Source: Arthrobacter hankyongi
GTDB taxonomy: Bacteria; Actinomycetota; Actinomycetes; Actinomycetales; Micrococcaceae
Assembly: GCF_022012395.1 (NCBI RefSeq)
Contig: NZ_JAKLTQ010000032.1
Coordinates: forward strand, 1 to 41,305
DNA: 41,305 nucleotides
Direction of reading: 5' to 3'
Below the pieces are notes generated by a model. That model made no database searches and was not told the DNA's origin. It worked only from the letters and a program-made list of their open reading frames with translations. Position numbers and translations under genes: made by a program. Every line of letters starts with the position of its first letter. Position 1 is the first letter of the stretch. This document shows, one piece after another, positions 32,431 to 41,293 of this stretch.

Positions 32431-33582
32431 ATGGTCGCAGGCAAATTTCCACGAATCAGAGTTTCCGGGGATCCCTTGGAGCGGGGAAGCCAATATGGAA
32501 CGCAGGCGAGATCCCAGGTGTTGGCCGCCAGGGCCGGCTACGAACGGTCCTTCGCCGGAGCAGGCTTGCCCTGGGGTGAAGCAGTGGCTTTCTCCGAACG
32601 ATATCTGGAACCGGTCAGAGAATCGTTCCCGGCACAGATTGCCGAAATGCACGGAATCGCTGACGGCGCCGGAATACCTTTTGACGATATTTTCGCCATG
32701 AACTGCCGAACCGAAATCCTCTGGACGGCGTTCGCAAACCGCGCTGGCCAAGCCGCGCGGCGCTGCGGCGCTGAATGCAGCTCCTTCGCCCTCACACCGG
32801 CGAGGACGTCGTCGGGTACTACACTCGTGGGACAGAACTGGGACTGGCTGTTGCACGGCTTCGAGAGTGTGGTGCTGCTGGAAGTGGAGCGCCACGACGG
32901 CCCCAATTTTGTCACGATCGTCGAAGCGGGCTTGCTGGCCAAGACAACACTGAATTCCGCTGGCGTTGGCATCGCCGTCAATACCCTGGTCTCGTCCCTG
33001 GACAATGGACAGCCAGGCCTACCGTTCCATGTCCTGATCCGCGCCTTGGCGGACTGCCGGACAGCCTTCGACGCCCTCGAAACCCTCTCCTCCCATTTCC
33101 GGGCTTCCTCAGGGAACTTTGTCGTTGGAAGCCCGGGCGGAGCGATACTCAATATCGAGACGGCGCCGGGGGACACTCGCACTGTCCGGCCGTTGCTGGC
33201 CGACGGTGGGGCGCTGGTCCATACCAACCATTTCCTCGATAACATCGTCGGCGGCCACGACCTCGCCGGCAGTGCCATGGCTGACAGCTTTATCCGCCTG
33301 CAGCGTATGCGCGAACTCGTGGCCCATCCCCCAACCCCGGCCACTATCGGTTCCCTCGACGCTGCGCTGGCGGACCACATCGACTATCCCGGCTCCATCT
33401 GCTGCCACCCCGACCCCCGGTCCAACGAGTCCGAACGCTGGTCCACGGTCATGTCCGTGGTGATGGATCTGGAGCAGCGAACCCTGTACCTGAGCGAAGG
33501 GAATCCCTGCGAAGCCGAACGGCAACGACTCGACTTTGGCCCGCTCCTCGCCGAAAACAGCAAGCCGGCAGCCCATGTCTGA
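32431..33582 (+). CDS. C45-family Ntn-hydrolase (acyl-CoA:6-aminopenicillanate acyltransferase-like)
   Basis: Start at ATG 32431, eight bases after GAAGGGG, gives 383 residues; GTG 32401 is an alternative. The family pattern is clear: DPLERGSQYGTQAR at the front, FAMNCRTEI, then the self-processing site before the nucleophile cysteine in GAECSSFALTP (C116). VGQNWDWLL and LNSAGVGIAVNTL follow. Members cleave or form amide bonds on small N-acylated substrates such as penicillins and acyl-dipeptides. It is the third enzyme in the operon and overlaps the next SDR gene by 8 bp. It could remove an acyl group from an amine or hydrolyse a lactam; the substrate is unknown. Confidence 0.9.
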   Translation: MVAGKFPRIRVSGDPLERGSQYGTQARSQVLAARAGYERSFAGAGLPWGEAVAFSERYLEPVRESFPAQIAEMHGIADGAGIPFDDIFAMNCRTEILWTAFANRAGQAARRCGAECSSFALTPARTSSGTTLVGQNWDWLLHGFESVVLLEVERHDGPNFVTIVEAGLLAKTTLNSAGVGIAVNTLVSSLDNGQPGLPFHVLIRALADCRTAFDALETLSSHFRASSGNFVVGSPGGAILNIETAPGDTRTVRPLLADGGALVHTNHFLDNIVGGHDLAGSAMADSFIRLQRMRELVAHPPTPATIGSLDAALADHIDYPGSICCHPDPRSNESERWSTVMSVVMDLEQRTLYLSEGNPCEAERQRLDFGPLLAENSKPAAHV

Positions 33583-34306
33583 ACCCGCCCCCGTCCTGGC
33601 AATCACTGGAGCCGCCTCCGGAATCGGCGCCGCCACCGTGCAGCTGGCACTCGAGAGCGGCTACCGGGTGGCGGCGCTGGACAAGAAAACACCAAATTTC
33701 ACCTTCCAGGAGAACCTGCTCCAGCTTGCCTGCGACGTGACCGACACGGCTTCCCTCGAGCAGGCCCTGGACTGCATCGAGGAACGCTGGCCGGCCGGAC
33801 TCGAAGCTCTGGTTCATTGTGCCGGCATCTATCGGACGTCAGCGGCCGAGACCCTGGACTTAGCGCTTTGGCAAGAAGTCCATGATATCAACGTCACAGG
33901 AAGCTATGTGGCCGCCTCCGTGCTGGGACGTCCGCTGCTAAGGCGGGGCAAAGGCAGTATCGTCCTGCTGAGCTCAATCGCCTTCGCACTTGGAGACGGG
34001 ACGGAGCCCGGGGCCGCGTACGCAGCCAGCAAAGGCGCAGTCGTGTCGCTCGGACGCCAGCTGGCCGCCGAGTGGGGTCCGCGCGGCGTCCGAACCAACG
34101 TGGTCGCTCCCGGAGTCATCGACACCCCGATGACGACCATCGTCAACAGTCAGGAAGGACTAGGCAAGGTCCTGGAAAACATTCCGCTGCAACGTCTCGG
34201 GGCAGCCGATGAAGTCGCCCATGCCTGCCTCTTTCTGGCTGGTCGGAAATCCAGCTACGTCAACGGTGTGGTCCTGCCCGTCGACGGAGGCCAGAGCATC
34301 ATCTAG
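33575..34306 (+). CDS. Short-chain dehydrogenase/reductase (second SDR)
   Basis: The 243-residue reading from ATG 33575 overlaps the upstream stop by 8 bp. The SDR landmarks are TGAASGIG (11-18), the HCAG motif (81-84), the serine in LLSSIAFA, and the catalytic pair AYAASK (Y149, K153); it ends VVLPVDGGQ. It differs substantially from the SDR at 31567-32379, so the two probably act on different intermediates rather than being a recent duplication. Its position before the transporter gene places it in the same operon. Confidence 0.93.
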   Translation: MSEPAPVLAITGAASGIGAATVQLALESGYRVAALDKKTPNFTFQENLLQLACDVTDTASLEQALDCIEERWPAGLEALVHCAGIYRTSAAETLDLALWQEVHDINVTGSYVAASVLGRPLLRRGKGSIVLLSSIAFALGDGTEPGAAYAASKGAVVSLGRQLAAEWGPRGVRTNVVAPGVIDTPMTTIVNSQEGLGKVLENIPLQRLGAADEVAHACLFLAGRKSSYVNGVVLPVDGGQSII

Positions 34307-34338
34307 ACCGAGCCCATATTCATACGTCAGGAATACAC

Positions 34339-35685
34339 ATGTCTACTGCAATGAGCACGGCACAGGGAGCAGGACTGAAGAAAGTCCTCCGCCTGCCCTC
34401 GGCCGTCCTGTTCGGTCTGGCGTACATGATCCCGCTGACCGTGTTTACCACCTACGGCATCGTCAACCAGCTCACCGAAGGCCACATCATTTCCTCCTAC
34501 CTCGTCACCCTGGTGGCGATGCTGTTCACGGCGGCCAGCTACGCGAAGATGGTCCGGGCCTTCCCGCAGGCGGGCTCGGCGTATACCTACACGCGCAGGA
34601 CCCTCGGCGGCAATATCGGCTTCCTGAGCGGATGGACGCTGCTGCTGGATTATCTGCTCATGCCGATGATCACCTACCTGGTGATCGGCATCTACATGAG
34701 CGCCAGCTTCCCAGCCATCCCCCAGCCGGCCTGGATTGTCCTGTCCCTGGTACTGGTGACGGTCCTGAACATCCTCGGCATCAAATTCGTCTCCAAGACC
34801 AGCAGCATCCTGCTGGGCGTGCAGGCCGTCTTCCTGGTGGTGTTCGCCGTAATGGCGCTGCGCGCCGCCTCCGGAAATCCGATGCCCTCCATCGTCGACA
34901 TGATGTTCGGCCAAGGTCCCGGCACGGCGGTGATCTTTGCCGGTTCCGCCATCCTGTGCCTGTCCTTCCTGGGCTTCGATGCGGTCTCCGCGCTGGCCGA
35001 GGAGACCGTCGAGGCCCGCCGTGTCATCCCGAAGGCCATCATCCTGGTCACCCTCGCCGGCGGACTGCTCTTCGTGGTCATATCGCTGATCGCCAACCTG
35101 GCCTTCCCCGACTGGACCGCCTACTCCAGCGTGGATTCGGCCGCCCTGGACGTCATGACCGTCTCCGGGGGCAGCTTCCTGGAGGCCTTCTTCACCGCCG
35201 CGTACATTGCCGGATGTTTCGGCGCCGTACTGGCCTCGCAGACCACGGTGTCGCGCATCCTCTACTCGATGGGGCGCGACGGCGTCCTGCCCCACCGGGT
35301 CTTCGGCTACCTGCATCCGCGGTTCCACACGCCCGTCTACGCCACGCTGATTGTCGGCGCGATCGGCCTGGTGGCCCTGGTCATCGACCTGACACTGGCC
35401 TCCTCGCTGATCAGCTTCGGTGCCCTGGCCGCCTTCACCGTGGTCAACATCGCCGTCATCAAGCACTACTTCATCGATGAGCGTCTCCGCTCTGGATCCG
35501 GCGCCGTCCGCTACCTGGCCGCGCCGCTGGTCGGCGTCGGACTGTGTGTCTGGCTCTGGACCAGCCTCTCCGGCACGGCTTTCACCGTGGGCTTCTCCTG
35601 GCTGATCATCGGCGCCGCCTATCTGGCCGTCATGACCCGAGGCTTCCGCAAGGCACCGCCCGCGCTGGACCTGGCCGAAGCCTAG
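34339..35685 (+). CDS. APC-superfamily permease, putrescine importer PuuP-like
   Basis: A 448-residue, 12-helix transporter. From memory it follows E. coli PuuP closely: LRLPSAVLFGLAYMIPLTVF, then FTAASYAKMVRAFPQAGSAY, ILCLSFLGFDAVSALAEET, and SRILYSMGRDGVLPHRVFGY. It should take up putrescine or a related amine by proton symport. AGGAATACAC precedes the ATG, with 32 bp after the SDR gene and 82 bp before HyuA. Its presence beside an ABC importer of the same module suggests either two forms of substrate or uptake of the free amine after extracellular release. Confidence 0.92.
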   Translation: MSTAMSTAQGAGLKKVLRLPSAVLFGLAYMIPLTVFTTYGIVNQLTEGHIISSYLVTLVAMLFTAASYAKMVRAFPQAGSAYTYTRRTLGGNIGFLSGWTLLLDYLLMPMITYLVIGIYMSASFPAIPQPAWIVLSLVLVTVLNILGIKFVSKTSSILLGVQAVFLVVFAVMALRAASGNPMPSIVDMMFGQGPGTAVIFAGSAILCLSFLGFDAVSALAEETVEARRVIPKAIILVTLAGGLLFVVISLIANLAFPDWTAYSSVDSAALDVMTVSGGSFLEAFFTAAYIAGCFGAVLASQTTVSRILYSMGRDGVLPHRVFGYLHPRFHTPVYATLIVGAIGLVALVIDLTLASSLISFGALAAFTVVNIAVIKHYFIDERLRSGSGAVRYLAAPLVGVGLCVWLWTSLSGTAFTVGFSWLIIGAAYLAVMTRGFRKAPPALDLAEA

Positions 35686-35767
35686 GCCGGACGGCCCCGG
35701 CCCACCCCATTCACGTTCACGGCGGCTTCCCTGCCGCTCAAGCACGCTCTGAAAGCGAAGGATCACC

Positions 35768-37822
35768 ATGTCTGCCCACCCGTCCTGGACCGTCAGTATT
35801 GATGCCGGCGGAACGTTCACCGACGCAATCGCCCGTTCCTCCGGCGGCGCGTCCCTCGTCGCCAAGGTCGCCTCCACTCCGGAAGACCCGTCCCGAGGCC
35901 TGACCAACGCCGTGGCCGAACTGGCGGCTCAGGGCATGGACCTCGGCGAGGTGGCCCTCATCTGCCACGGCACCACGGTCGCCACCAATGCCACACTCAC
36001 CGGCAACCTGGCCAGGGTCGCCCTGATCACCACCAAGGGCTTCCGCGATGTGCTCGCCTACCGCCAGGGCAGCCGTCCGGACGTCTACAGCCTCTCCCCC
36101 GAACGCCCCCGCGAGCTGGTGGACCGCTGCGCCCGCTTCGAAGTCGACGAGCGGATCGGCAGCGACGGGACGGTCCTGACCCCGCTGCGGAACGACGATA
36201 TAGCCGCCATGGTTGACGCCGTCGCCGCGGTGGCACCCGAGGCCATCGCCGTCAGCCTGCTCTTCAGCTACCTCAATGCTTCCCATGAGGAAAAACTCCT
36301 GGCCGCCCTGGAGGCGCGCTTCCCGGACACTCCGATCAGCATCTCCAGCCGTATCGCCCGCGAGTTCCGCGAATACCCGCGCACGGCGACCACCGTGATC
36401 AACGCCGCCCTGCGCCCGGTCGTGGCAGCCTACCTGCAACGGGCCGCCGGGGCACTGGCCGACAGCGGTGTCGCGGCCCCGTTCCAGGTGATGCAGTCCA
36501 ACGGCGGCTGTGTACCGGCCGAACGGGCCGGCAGCCAGGCACACCGGCTGATCCTCTCCGGGCCGGCCGGCGGCGTCAGCGGACTGGTCCGCGCCGCCGA
36601 ACAACATGGGCTTGCCAATGTGATCAGCCTCGACATGGGCGGCACGAGCGTCGATGTGTGCCTGGTCCGTGATTCCCAGGCACCGTACACCAGCATCCAG
36701 GAAGTCCAGGACCATGTCCTGATCGCACCCACCGTGGACATCCACACCATCGGCGCCGGCGGAGGCAGCATTGCCTGGGTGGACCGCACCCAGCGGCTGC
36801 GCGTCGGCCCGCAGTCCGCCAAGGCCGTCCCCGGCCCGGCCAGCTACGGCCGCGGCGGCACCGAGGCCACGCTGACCGACGCCCACGTGGTCCTGGGCAC
36901 GCTGGGCACCGAGGCCCTCGCCGGGGACCTGCGGCTGGACAAGGCCGCTGCCGAAACGGCAGTCAAGGAAATCGGCAGCCAGCTGGACATGGACGTGCCC
37001 GAGGCAGCAGAGGCCATCCTGGCAATCGCCCTGGCCCACATGGTCCGCGCGGTCCGCAAGGTCAGCGTGGAGCGTGGACTGGACCCGCGCAATTTCTCCC
37101 TCTTCCCCTTCGGCGGCGCCGGACCGCTGCATGCCGGTATGCTGCTGCGCCACCTGAGCCTGGCCAGCGTCGTGGTGCCGCTGCAGCCGGGGCTCTTCTC
37201 TGCGGACGGCCTGCTGGCTGCCGGCCTGCGTGTCGATGATGCCCAGACGGTGCTCAAGCCCTTCGGCCCCGCGGCGCTGCCGCCGATCGCAGACTGGCTG
37301 ACCGAGCGCCGGCGGGCCCTGACCGCCCAGGTCATCGAGGACGGGGCGTCGGCGGACACCGTGGAAGTCCTGGTGACGGTGGATGCCCGCTACCTGGGAC
37401 AGGGCTATGAACTCACCGTCAACCTGGACGGCACGGACGTGAACAGCCTCGGGCAGATCGCCGACCGATTCCATCCTGCCCACGCTGAGCTCTACGGCCA
37501 CAGCTCGCCGCAGGAAACCGTGGAAATTGTCACCGTGCGCATCGCCGTCACCGGCCAGTTCGACCGCGTGCCCAGCACCCCGATCCCCCGCGGATCCGAA
37601 CAACCCGCCCCGGACGCCGTCATTGGCTCCAGGCTGGTCCGCCTGCCCGGCAGCGGCGAGACGCAAACCGCCATCTTGGACCGGGCCCGGCTTAGGGCCG
37701 GCAACATCATTGCCGGCCCCGCCATCATCACCCAGATGGACGCCACGACCGTCATGCTCACCGGACAGACCGGCAGAGTGGCCGACAACGGAGACATCAT
37801 CATCACGGAGGACAAGAATTAG
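35768..37822 (+). CDS. hyuA: HyuA: hydantoinase/5-oxoprolinase family subunit A
   Basis: A 684-residue protein with the ASKHA-type ATP-binding start WTVSIDAGGTFTDAIA. It also carries HGTTVATNATLTGNLARVAL, RPRELVDR, the second phosphate motif SLDMGGTSVDVC and FGGAGPLHAG. HyuA-type subunits phosphorylate the amide carbonyl with ATP so that the ring can be opened; known complexes hydrolyse 5-oxoproline, N-methylhydantoin and lactams, or carboxylate ketones. GAAGGA lies just upstream of the ATG, and the HyuB gene follows after 2 bp. The substrate cannot be read from the sequence; the amine context favours a lactam or hydantoin. Confidence 0.94.
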   Translation: MSAHPSWTVSIDAGGTFTDAIARSSGGASLVAKVASTPEDPSRGLTNAVAELAAQGMDLGEVALICHGTTVATNATLTGNLARVALITTKGFRDVLAYRQGSRPDVYSLSPERPRELVDRCARFEVDERIGSDGTVLTPLRNDDIAAMVDAVAAVAPEAIAVSLLFSYLNASHEEKLLAALEARFPDTPISISSRIAREFREYPRTATTVINAALRPVVAAYLQRAAGALADSGVAAPFQVMQSNGGCVPAERAGSQAHRLILSGPAGGVSGLVRAAEQHGLANVISLDMGGTSVDVCLVRDSQAPYTSIQEVQDHVLIAPTVDIHTIGAGGGSIAWVDRTQRLRVGPQSAKAVPGPASYGRGGTEATLTDAHVVLGTLGTEALAGDLRLDKAAAETAVKEIGSQLDMDVPEAAEAILAIALAHMVRAVRKVSVERGLDPRNFSLFPFGGAGPLHAGMLLRHLSLASVVVPLQPGLFSADGLLAAGLRVDDAQTVLKPFGPAALPPIADWLTERRRALTAQVIEDGASADTVEVLVTVDARYLGQGYELTVNLDGTDVNSLGQIADRFHPAHAELYGHSSPQETVEIVTVRIAVTGQFDRVPSTPIPRGSEQPAPDAVIGSRLVRLPGSGETQTAILDRARLRAGNIIAGPAIITQMDATTVMLTGQTGRVADNGDIIITEDKN

Positions 37823-37824
37823 CC

Positions 37825-39483
37825 ATGACACCAATCGAACAGCAGACCACAGTGGACACGGTGACCTTCGAGGTGGTGTCCTCGGCGCTGCACTCCATTG
37901 CCGAGGAAATGGGCGTGATCCTCAAGCGCTCCAGTTACAGCCCGATCATCCGCGACATGGATGACTTCTCCTGCGCCCTGTTCACCCCGGAGGGGGACCT
38001 CGTGGCGCAGGCGGACTATATCCCGGCCCAGCTCGGTGCCATGTCCCTGGTGGTTAAGGCCATTATCGAGCGCTGGGAGGATCGGATCACTGACGGCGAC
38101 GCGTTCATCTGCAACCACCCCTTCCTCGGTGCCATGCACCTGCCCGATGTCAACGTAGTCACGCCGATTTTCGTCGGCGGCAGGCTCGAAGGCTGGAGCG
38201 GCACGGCGGCGCACCATATCGACGTCGGCGGGGTGAACCCCGGAAGCGAAGGCCCGGAACTGGAGGACATCTTTGCCGAGGGCCTCATCCTGCCACCGGT
38301 CCGGCTCTCGATAGCCGGCGTGGAGAACCCCGATGTAATCTCCATCATCACCGACAACATCCGCGATCCGCTGAGCACGGTCAGCGATCTGCGGGCCCAG
38401 CGCGCGGCCTGTGTGCTCGGCTACCAGCGGCTGAATGAACTTGCGCAGCAGTACGGCATGGACGTGGTCTCCGCCGTCATGGTCCGCTCCCTCGACGTCG
38501 TCGAAAAGGCCGTGCGCAACTCGCTGCGGGACCTGCCGGACGGCACCGGCCAGGCCGAGGGGTTCCTGGACGACGACGGGATCGACGGCCCGCCCACCCG
38601 GATCCATGCCAAGGTCAGCAAGCGCGGCGATACCCTGACCATCGATCTGACGGGTTCCAGTGCCCAGGTACGCGGTGCCATGAATGTGCCCTGGGCCAGC
38701 GCCCGCGCCGGCATCGTCTACGCGGTGCGCGCCGTGGTGGCCCCGGACCTGGGCGCCAACGACGGGTTGCTGCGCGCGGTGGAGATCATCGCCCCCAAGG
38801 GCAGCGTGCTAAATCCCCAGGCACCGGCCGCAGTGTCCATCCGCCACAACACCTGCCAGCGCTTCGCTGACACCCTCATCCGCGCGCTGACCGATCTGTG
38901 GCCTGCGGAAGCGGTCGGCAGCAGCACTGTCAGCTTCTTCTGCATGAACGTCGGCAGCACCTCCCCGGTTACCGGCCGCCCGGCGGTCATGGCCGACGTC
39001 GTCGGCGGCGGCACCGGAGCCACCCGGTTCGGCGACGGCGTCGACGGAGTGGACACCTACATGTCCAACGTCGGGGTCATGCCCGCGGAAGTCGTGGAAA
39101 CCAACTACCGGATCCGCATTCTCAGGAACGAATTCGTGCCCGGTTCCCAGGGCACCGGCAAGTTCAACGGCGGCATGGGCCTGCGCCGGGAATACGAGAT
39201 CCTCGAGCACGCCCAGCGGGCCACCTTCTACGCGGAGCAAACCAACGGCAGCTTTGCCCCGCAGGGCGCTGCCGGCGGCACGGCAGCCCAGCCGACCCGG
39301 ATCACTGTCATTGCCCCGGACGGCACCGAATCGGTGGTCGGCACCAAGACCTCGACCACGCTGCAGCCCGGCACGATTGTCCGTGTGGAGACTGCCGGCG
39401 GCGGCGGGTTCGGGCCGGCAGCCGAGCGCCCGGCCGAGCTGGCCGCAGCGGATGCCCGCGACGGAAGGCTGGTGCAGGCATGA
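37825..39483 (+). CDS. hyuB: HyuB: hydantoinase/5-oxoprolinase family subunit B
   Basis: This 552-residue protein has the HyuB signs: SALHSIAEEMGVILKRSSYS, then IRDMDDFSCALF, ICNHPFLGAMHLPDVNVV, GGVNPGS and TCQRFADTLIRAL. The C-terminus has FVPGSQGTGKFNGGMGLRRE and VETAGGGGFGPA. The histidines and aspartates in the N-terminal third form the metal site in characterised relatives. It works as a complex with HyuA, performing the hydrolytic step on the activated amide. It overlaps the oxidase gene by 4 bp (ATGA). Length is normal for stand-alone HyuB. Confidence 0.94.
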   Translation: MTPIEQQTTVDTVTFEVVSSALHSIAEEMGVILKRSSYSPIIRDMDDFSCALFTPEGDLVAQADYIPAQLGAMSLVVKAIIERWEDRITDGDAFICNHPFLGAMHLPDVNVVTPIFVGGRLEGWSGTAAHHIDVGGVNPGSEGPELEDIFAEGLILPPVRLSIAGVENPDVISIITDNIRDPLSTVSDLRAQRAACVLGYQRLNELAQQYGMDVVSAVMVRSLDVVEKAVRNSLRDLPDGTGQAEGFLDDDGIDGPPTRIHAKVSKRGDTLTIDLTGSSAQVRGAMNVPWASARAGIVYAVRAVVAPDLGANDGLLRAVEIIAPKGSVLNPQAPAAVSIRHNTCQRFADTLIRALTDLWPAEAVGSSTVSFFCMNVGSTSPVTGRPAVMADVVGGGTGATRFGDGVDGVDTYMSNVGVMPAEVVETNYRIRILRNEFVPGSQGTGKFNGGMGLRREYEILEHAQRATFYAEQTNGSFAPQGAAGGTAAQPTRITVIAPDGTESVVGTKTSTTLQPGTIVRVETAGGGGFGPAAERPAELAAADARDGRLVQA

Positions 39484-40889
39484 CCGCCATTGCCACCGGC
39501 CGCCGGGTGGAGCAGTCCCTGGCCCATGCGAAGTATTCCTCCGTCTGGTTCGAGGGCATGCCCGAGGCTTCCGGGGAAAAACTGGCCGGGCAGCACAGCT
39601 GCGACCTGCTGGTGGTCGGCACCGGCTTCGGCGGACTGTGGGCCGCCATGCGCGCGAGGAAACGACACCCGGACTGGGCCATCACGGTGATGGATTCGCA
39701 CGCCGTCGGCCACGCTGCGTCCGGTCGCAACGGCGGGTTTGTCTCCTACAGCATTACCCACGGACTGGCGAACGCGTTGGCCCGTTGGCCGGAGGAAGCC
39801 GGCGTGCTGGAACGGCTCGGGCTGGACAACCTCCGCGGCTTCAAGGCCGAACTCGACGAGGCCGGGATCGACGGAGGCTTGAGCACCGCCGGCAAGCTCC
39901 AAGCGGCCCTCAAGCCGCACGAGCTGGCGGAACTGGAGGCCACGGTGGAACCCGCCCGCCGCTTCGGCCGGCCGCTCCAGCTGCTCTCCGCGGAGCAAAC
40001 CCGGGCACGGATCAACTCGCCGGCCTTCATCGGCGGCGTCTTCGACCCGGCCGGCACTTACCTCGTGGAGCCCTACCGGCTGGTGTGCGGCATGCGGGAA
40101 TACCTGGAACGCCAGGGCGTGGTGTTCTTCGAACACACCCCGGCCCAGTCCCTGAGGGACGCCGGCGGCCGAATGGAAGTGAAAACCCCCTATGGCGCCG
40201 TCACCACCGGCCGTGTCATCCTGGCTACCAGCGCCTTCCCCCCGCTGCTGCGGCGCAACCGGCTCGCCGCGGTCCCGGTCTATGACTATGCCCTGGCCAC
40301 CGAGCCTCTGACCGCTAAGCAGTTCGAGACTGTTGGCTGGGCGGGGCGTGAGGGGTTGACGGACACAGCCAATCAGTTCCACTATTCACGCATCACCGCC
40401 GACGGACGGATCCTGTGGGGCGGCTACGACGCGGTCTACCACTACGGCAGCCGGATCTCCCCGGAACTGGAACGACGCCCGGAAACCTTCCGGCTGCTCG
40501 CCGAACAGTTCTTCCAGACCTTCCCGCAGCTCGACGTGGACTTCAGCCACGCCTGGGGCGGGGTGATCGACACGTCCACCCGGTTCTCCGCGGCCTACGG
40601 CACCGCCTTCGGTAAAAAGGTCGCCTACGCCCTCGGCCATACCGGACTCGGCGTCGGGGCCAGCCGCTTCGCTGCGGACACCATGCTGGATTTGCTGGGC
40701 GGAGAGCGCACGGAACGGACCACGCTGCAAATGGTGCGGCGTCCTGCCGTTCCCTTCCCACCCGAACCGATCCGCGCCGCGGGCATCAATCTCACCCGGC
40801 ACGAGCTGGCCCGAGCGGACCGCAACGCAGGCAGGCGGGGCCTGTGGCTGAAGACCCTGGATGCACTCGGACTGGGATTTGACTCCTGA
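39480..40889 (+). CDS. FAD-dependent amine oxidase, PuuB-like (DAO superfamily)
   Basis: A 469-residue flavoprotein. The dinucleotide motif is LLVVGTGFGGLWAA (GxGxxG at 47-52) and the flavin segment AASGRNGGFVSY near 79-90. The C-terminal half has FHYSRITADGRILWGGYDAV, FPQLDVDFSHAWGGVIDTS and GHTGLGVGASRFAA. These match the gamma-glutamylputrescine oxidase (PuuB)/DadA-like group, which oxidises amines to aldehydes with H2O2 formation. The start is ATG 39480, within a 4-bp overlap with HyuB. It would oxidise the amino acid or amine freed by HyuAB to an aldehyde or oxo acid. No PuuA ligase is seen, so the classic glutamylated route is not supported within the window. Confidence 0.92.
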   Translation: MTAIATGRRVEQSLAHAKYSSVWFEGMPEASGEKLAGQHSCDLLVVGTGFGGLWAAMRARKRHPDWAITVMDSHAVGHAASGRNGGFVSYSITHGLANALARWPEEAGVLERLGLDNLRGFKAELDEAGIDGGLSTAGKLQAALKPHELAELEATVEPARRFGRPLQLLSAEQTRARINSPAFIGGVFDPAGTYLVEPYRLVCGMREYLERQGVVFFEHTPAQSLRDAGGRMEVKTPYGAVTTGRVILATSAFPPLLRRNRLAAVPVYDYALATEPLTAKQFETVGWAGREGLTDTANQFHYSRITADGRILWGGYDAVYHYGSRISPELERRPETFRLLAEQFFQTFPQLDVDFSHAWGGVIDTSTRFSAAYGTAFGKKVAYALGHTGLGVGASRFAADTMLDLLGGERTERTTLQMVRRPAVPFPPEPIRAAGINLTRHELARADRNAGRRGLWLKTLDALGLGFDS

Positions 40890-41257
40890 TGGACAGCACA
40901 CTGATTCCCGGCCGGCCGGTAAATATCAACGACCTGACGTTGGAGCACCGACCCGTGCCCGCGGACCAGGTGGCCGCGGGCACACCGACCACAGGCCTGA
41001 ACAGTCTGGGCCGGTTCGGCGGCCTAGGCCTAGGCGTCTGGGAGATGTCCGCCGGCGGGATGCACGACATCGAAGCCGAGGAACTGTTCCTGGTGGTCTC
41101 CGGAAACGCCACCGTGGTGATCCATCACGACGCACCCGGCGGCGCTGCATCCCGCATCATCGAGCTGGCCGCCGGCAGCCTGATGCACCTAACCGCCGGA
41201 ATGCGCACCACCTGGACGGTGCACGAACCGTTGCGCAAGGTCCATCTGGCACCGTGA
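40889..41257 (+). CDS. Small cupin (cupin_3/DUF861-like)
   Basis: A 122-residue cupin sharing the TGATG junction with the oxidase gene. The core is GMHDIEAEELFLVVSGNATVV, then LAAGSLMHLTAGMRTTWTVHEPLRKVHL, which resembles the DUF861/cupin_3 group found beside amine oxidases and aminotransferases. It is a different branch from the paired cupins at 102-512 and 7481-7894. The canonical two-His motif is reduced to H-D-I-E-A-E-E, so metal binding is uncertain. It may be a small isomerase or a helper of the oxidase. Confidence 0.87.
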   Translation: MDSTLIPGRPVNINDLTLEHRPVPADQVAAGTPTTGLNSLGRFGGLGLGVWEMSAGGMHDIEAEELFLVVSGNATVVIHHDAPGGAASRIIELAAGSLMHLTAGMRTTWTVHEPLRKVHLAP

Positions 41258-41293
41258 CCGGACCCGCTGATCCCCTTCCCCCTTGCAGAAAGT

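Noticed and set aside
35738-37834. 698-residue minus-strand frame opposite HyuA
   Set aside because: It is a GC-driven shadow; the plus-strand frame carries the complete HyuA motifs and lies in a tight operon.
38898-39479. Upstream extension of the FAD oxidase frame to 38898
   Set aside because: This part overlaps HyuB out of frame and is His/Arg-rich; the flavin motif begins after ATG 39480, which overlaps the HyuB stop by 4 bp.
34339-40889. A classic Puu (gamma-glutamylputrescine) pathway
   Set aside because: Importer- and oxidase-like genes are present, but no PuuA glutamate ligase or PuuD hydrolase is seen in the window.
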